64,000 nucleotides of DNA, from NCBI RefSeq assembly GCF_009870125.1, contig NC_046683.1, positions 7,192,001-7,256,000 of the forward strand, given 5' to 3'. This stretch comes from Drosophila pseudoobscura. Taxonomy: Eukaryota; Arthropoda; Insecta; Diptera; Drosophilidae. This document shows, in pieces, positions 58,627-64,000 of the stretch. The first letter of the stretch is position 1. Each line of letters opens with the position of its first letter. A program made the position numbers and the translations under genes. The notes beneath the pieces were generated by a model. That model saw only the letters and a program-made list of their open reading frames with translations, did no database searches and was not told where the DNA came from.

Positions 58627-61600
58627 CTTCCCCATCTGAGCAGCAGCCCGAAAGGATGGCGTAGATGCTGGATCCTTTTGTTCCAAATGTTCTATACACA
58701 CCTTCACACTGGAACCAATGCAAGACAGAAAGCCAGCAACAGTCTGGAACACAGCCAAGGAACGCAGGGATTTCCCCGATCTCCGTAATATTTGGTAAGC
58801 ATTAACGATGCCTGCATTGAGACTTTTTTAATGGTTGCACCTCCCCGATATCTTCCACCTAGTTCAAGCCTAGTTCACCTACACGTACAAGAGACTTCAA
58901 GAAACCACAGCCAAAGGAAACAAGTATCTTCTAAGATTGATCCAAGATATCTCGGGCTTTTGTTCTGGGAGCATTCGCCGCCGATGGATGTCTTGGATGT
59001 CTGGGATCTCTACTCCGCAATTATAGGAAAAACATCTGCCAGGACAATTCACTCGTCAAATTCATTATACAAATGTACAACTTTCGGGACGGAGGCGGAA
59101 GATGGCTGCAATAAATAATACCGTATGGGGAAATCTACGTTCATTTTTCAAAAAACATTGCCGCAGGCCCAGCAGCAGCAGCAGCAGAGCTGTGGGTGGG
59201 CAGCAAGGGGTGGGCAGGGTATTAACAACGTCAGCGTCGCTGTCGCTGTCGCTGTCTCTGCCGCTGTCTCTGTCGCTCTGTAGTCATCATCATTGTCATT
59301 GACGACGACAAATGTTGCCGTCTTTTAGGCGTTGACATTTGATAAATTAAACATTTTTGTACAGTCGCCAAGCTTAGAAGCCGAGCGTGGTGTGGGATGG
59401 GGCGAGGGGCCGGGGGGGCCGGGGGGATGGCAGGAAACTTATTTTCTTTCAGCTGTGAATATATTTTTTTGTTGTCACTTTGTTAAATACATTTTGGCTT
59501 TATTTGGTGCTCCCCAGCCCCTTGTTCCTCTCTTGTTCCTTGCTTGTTCCCCTCTGGTTCCCCTCTTGTTCCCCCTTGTTCAGCGTGTATTTTGAGTGTT
59601 GCGCAAATTAGAAAACACTTTTGACATTTGCTTTGCCTTTTGCTTCTGCTGCTGCTGCTGCTGCCTGTGCCGGATGCCCTCGGGGCTCCCTTCCTCCTAT
59701 CCTCTCCATGTGCCGCTGTCATTGTGTTAATTGAGCAGTCGCGCCCACGGCCAAACAGCTGACAGATGGATGGATCCTGGATCCTGGATACTGGATACTG
59801 GACTGGTTTTCGGTAGCCGAGTAAACGCTTTGCTACGTGCTTTTTGGCTTTGACAGTTGGAGCAGAGAAAGTGTTATTGAAATGCTGCTGAAATGCCAAA
59901 CGCGTTTTCCTCCTGGAGGGGACTTCAAAGCAGAGTTAGGGATGCGTTTGGCGGCTGATTTTTCTGCATTTACCTAATTGAATTAGAGAAAGGAACTGTT
60001 GTTCAATGAGAGCAGATTCCCGAATGTGGTCTCTATACGCATGGCCTTCGCCTGCCCATCCATTCCCTGAAGCGATCTGCAAGCTTGTGAGCTCAAGGAA
60101 CCATCTGCAGGACACTTCTGGGTAATGCCTACCCCTGCCCCTCGAGTCATAAAAAATATGGCAGCATAAAAGTACAAAATGTATCTGCTAGCATCTGTTG
60201 TAGTGTCGCCTTTGCCTATCCATTGGATGGGATATTTATTTGTGTTCGCTTCGCAGCTATTTGTCGATGCTCTTCACTGCTTTTTGTTTTTACAGCGCCC
60301 GTAAAAATGACCACAAATGGTGACCTTCTCCAGGCCCGAGCACTTTGCGCCCGAGCCACCCCACCACCCCATCACTGAAGCATCTGTGGACCACCTATGG
60401 ACGCCACTCCAAGGCTGCTTGGCCGGGGCCAAGGCGTCGCAACCTTTCGCCGAAAGTTTCGTTCAATGTCCGTTCAATTACACGCACGATTTCCGCTTCC
60501 TGCGGCGACGGCAGCAACAACAAAATGGAATAACGAAAGAAAAACTTTGCACCCAATACTTTTCGCTCCCCATCCCCCACACCCCCATTCGTTTGGCGTT
60601 TTTTTTTTGTCGTTTTCGGTTTGCGTTTATTTGACAAATATAAAACACATTTTCACCCCAGATGACGACGCCGTCATCATTGTCCTCGTCCTCGTCGTCG
60701 TCATCCAGGAGCAAAGTCCAGACGAGCATTAATAAAAATAATATTTTCGCTGGGGGTAAAAAACAAGCTGGGGCCATTGCAAAATCGTTGAGCTCAGCAG
60801 GGTTCTCAGTCCTCGAGCGGGGGTCCTTGGTCCAAGTTTTGTTTGCCACTTGGCAAATATTTGCTTGTCGTTTTGGCCAAAGCGCGCGCGGGCAAAACAC
60901 TTTGGCAATGGCCGAAAACCAGGGAGGCCAGAGACCAGACCCAGAACCCTTACGGGGCGCCTCCACACCCTTCCCATTTCCCTTTTCTTTTGGCCTCCCT
61001 TTCCTCGTAATTTGTGCTCGCCTTTTGCTTCTTGGTGGAGTGTTGCATGTGTCAAAAAACTTTGCAAACTTCATTATGGTTATTTGCTCGACGCGAAACG
61101 TGGCAACCCTGGATGGCCACACACACACACACACACACATGCAAATTGCAGGGGAAGCGTGCGGTTTTTTTTTGTTTTGCCCAAAAGTCCAAGTTATTAC
61201 CGTTAATTTTGTTTGCGCCAAAGTTTCGCCTGCACTGCCGTCTCTTCACCCTTCTGCCTCCATCTCTGTCTCCCTCTCTCTCTGTCTCCCTCTCTCTCTC
61301 TAGTTCTCTGTGTGACTGAGTGACGCAGTGAAAGGGAAGGGCGACTTTGCTCCTTAGACATTTCCTCTTCTAGGCGAGGACTTCCGCCAAAATGATAAAT
61401 TATTTTGTTTACTTGCCATTCGGCAATCATTTCCGCTCCCCACCCCTCAATAATATCTCACCCCTCCTCGCCAGGAAGTGGGGCTGATTCGGGATAAGAC
61501 CCGTCTATCGATGGCCAATCGATTTCATTTATCGTTTTTCAAAAATTTCATTTATTCGCATTCAAATTTGCTCCTTTTTTGCGACCTTCGTGGAACGATT

Positions 61601-64000
61601 GAATAATCGAATTTATTCGAATGGAAATTCTGGCACATTTTATTTGATTCACTAGCTTAAACACACAACGTATTCGTATTCGTATTCATATTCATTTATT
61701 TGCATTGATGAATATTCACGTTCAAGTTTGGGTATTTTTTACCCTGTCGAAAACATGCTTTCGTTGCTGCCACGAGTCCAACTTTGTAATTATTCAATTA
61801 TTATGTTTTTGCATTGGTTTTCCATGAACATGTGGCATGTGGCATGGGGCATGCGGTATGGGGGCTTGAGCTACAATGTTTTTGCCACAGTTTGATGGAA
61901 TTGCAAAATCAAGTCGAAAAATACATGGCCACCTTTTGAGAATATTGACCAATATAGTACTTATAAATAAAATATTGAAACATGCCTTTACATGGGGATT
62001 TCGGACCTCATCTCATTGCTAGATGTATGTCCTATTCTCTGTCTGTTTTGCTCTGATGATGTCCATTTTATTTGTAGCTTGTTGTTGCTGTGTTTCTGTG
62101 GCACTCAAAATTCATATTTCCTTTTGTCTATTTTGTTCCAATTTCTATCCCGTTTCCTTGTTTATTCCGTTTCTGGATTGCCATCCGTCTGCTGCTGCCT
62201 GCCGCCTTCTTCTAACCCAATTCCCAACTTGTTTCCTCAGCCCAGACACAAACCAAATAAACCCCCTCATTCCTCCCCGCCGCCCGTTCCCAAAAACAAA
62301 ACAAAAAATAGAAAAAGGAATCGCACCAAATTGCAAACGGAAAAGTGAATTACTTTGTTGTTGTTCCTTTGCTTGTTTCCATATAGACAGAGACAGAGAG
62401 AGCGACAGTGAGGGGGATAGCAGATAGCGACAGCGAGTACGAGTTTAGGGGTAGTGGAGTGGAGTGGAGTGGGTTAGATGGCTGATTATTCAAGTTTTAA
62501 TGATGTTACGCATCAGGAGAGCATCAGGGAGAGGAGTGGAGTGCTGAGAAGAGGAGCCACAGGACTACGACTCCACCAAGCAGCAGTTGAAGAGGCAGCA
62601 GCAGCCGGGGCAAATGGGGGAACAGAGGAAGAGGAGTCCCACAGCCAACAGCCCACAGATATAGCCAAATAGTTTTTACGCGTTCTCAAGAAGCTTTTAA
62701 CGTTTTAATGGATAGGCGGCATTCTGATGGGATAGGGAATGGGGCTGGAACAGGGGCTGGGGGATGGCTGTCCTTTTACGAGCGAAAAGTGCTGAGCTGG
62801 TTGGCCATTTCCCTGGCACTACCAGGGCCCAGAGCCGAGAGCCCAGAATCATTTCTGTTGACATGAAACTGTCCTCTCCTCCTCGCAGTCTCGTCTCCGT
62901 CCTCCCCGCCCCAGTATCTGGTCTGCCCAACGATTTCCATTTATTCAAACCTTGGTTAGCCCCTGCCTGGTTGTTGCTGACTGTGGCCGTATGCTTGTGG
63001 TAAATGCCAACAGTTTTTTGTGTAATTGTCAAAAGCAACAACAAAGCCAGCAACAAACCAAAGACAACAGAAGAAAGACCAGCCCCCACACAGGAGATAC
63101 CCTTGCAGATACATTGCTGCTATAAAAGATACATTGGCCTGGAGTTGGAGAAAAAAGGATCTGAAGATCGTACACAGTATGGACCATTTTTTGTCTGAGT
63201 TTGTAGTAACGATGGAATGATTCTAGTTCCTATTGATCTTGAAAGTCGTTGAAAGCTGAGGGTCATAGATCCTCTCTCTCTCTCTCTCTTGCGTGGCTGA
63301 TCCTTTGACATCGAAGTCGTTGTGCTCTTCTGGAAGAGTGCCCCCAACATGAGGAGCAGAGCCACCAAGTCCAGCGACAATGAGAAATAACGTAAACAAG
63401 TAAATGAGCATGAGAAAATTTTTGCGCAAATGTCAGCACTTTCTCTAAGCGGTGGAGAGCCACGGACAGGGACGGACAGAGAGAGAGCGAGAGATGAAGA
63501 GAAAAAGATTATTTTATCGCCTGGCCCCGCCATTGCCCATGCCCGCGCCTTCTCCCTCTCCCCCACAACCAACCCCAACCCCAACCCCTCTGGCCACTTG
63601 CGTTTATTGAGTTAACTAAACAGCAACAAGAAGGATAACACACAGGCCAGGAGAGAGGGTGAGGGAGAGAGAGAGAGAGAGAGGCCAGGCCCAACTTTGC
63701 TGCGTAACGCTATTTCCGCACAAGGATTAAGCATTTGGCCAGCGGCAGGCAGGCGGTGGGGCAGATACAGAGCTACAGAGCTACAGATGCTCCTGGATTA
63801 TCGCCTCTGTCTCTGTCTCCGCCTCCGCCTCCTCCTCCTCCTCTGCAGAACAGTAGCACAGAACCCACAACAGAACAACATCAGAAAACAGCAAGAACAA
63901 TCGGTAATGGGTAAGCAGGTGAGGGTGAGCTGGGGGGGGGAGCTGTGCTACACAGAGAGTGTTGAGTCGACCCGTGGGTTACTTCCTACGGAGAATGTTA
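58627..64000. other. Non-coding region at the window end
   Basis: I find no gene. It contains a GTCGCT-type hexamer array (about 59230-59275), CTG runs (59647-59663), a CA tract (about 61118-61139), CT/GA tracts (61265-61302, 63273-63289, 63667-63683) and a GGAGT pentamer run (about 62454-62472). The A-rich, CAG-rich sequence at 63840-63905 followed by GGTAATGG looks like fly 5'UTR with a possible donor, so a transcript may start near the end, but nothing confirms it. Confidence 0.45.

Noticed and set aside
58792..59118. 108-codon frame just downstream of the endosulfine-like gene
   Set aside because: It lacks an ATG at its start, does not continue the endosulfine frame and resembles nothing I know.
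60478..61221. 247-codon minus-strand frame
   Set aside because: Low-complexity Asp and basic runs over trinucleotide and CA repeats, with no plausible start context or domain.

Overview
The window reads as Drosophila nuclear DNA. Long, AT- and simple-repeat-rich non-coding stretches surround a few intron-containing genes with consensus fly splice sites. Very dense CA/GT/GA/hexamer microsatellites and several dispersed repeats suggest an obscura-group species (D. pseudoobscura-like); this is inference, not proof. There is no bacterial, plasmid, CRISPR or rRNA/tRNA content that I can see.

Region by region. 1-5190 is upstream/5' sequence and includes a diverged tandem duplication at 4481-4871. 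5191-17461 is a multi-exon Rho GTPase-activating protein gene on the + strand. I assembled it from splice sites and reading phase: 5191-7215, 7960-9273, 15218-15392, a 28-nt microexon 16626-16653, 16710-17204 and 17278-17461. It ends in a complete RhoGAP domain. At least one alternative first exon (14651-14701, phase-matched) and a second candidate (10992-11059) lie in its introns. This several-promoters/one-GAP-domain layout is that of the Drosophila RhoGAP18B (white rabbit) locus, so I use that symbol with moderate confidence. 17862-30424 is non-coding with two dispersed repeats. 30775-32078 (- strand) is a four-exon core-1 beta-1,3-galactosyltransferase-like gene (GT31). 32079-51030 is a long non-coding stretch with microsatellites, a double DRE site and a cluster of NK-2-type homeodomain sites at 46121-46545. 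51050-51721 (- strand) encodes a short Nup50-like protein that keeps the Ran-binding domain but lacks the usual N-terminus. 51800-58305 is non-coding. 58306-58626 (+ strand) is a small intronless endosulfine-like gene (ENSA/ARPP19 family) with an altered phosphosite motif. The remainder to 64000 is non-coding and repeat-rich.

The genes do not form an operon-like unit. The RhoGAP gene is a regulator of the actin-controlling small GTPases. The other three are small, diverged members of well-known families (Golgi O-glycosylation, Ran/nuclear pore, PP2A-B55 inhibition), each isolated in a gene-poor stretch. The most interesting items are the endosulfine-like paralogue, the truncated Nup50-like protein, the repeated IYEN/cysteine modules at the RhoGAP N-terminus with its alternative first exons, and the octamer/NK-2-site clusters.
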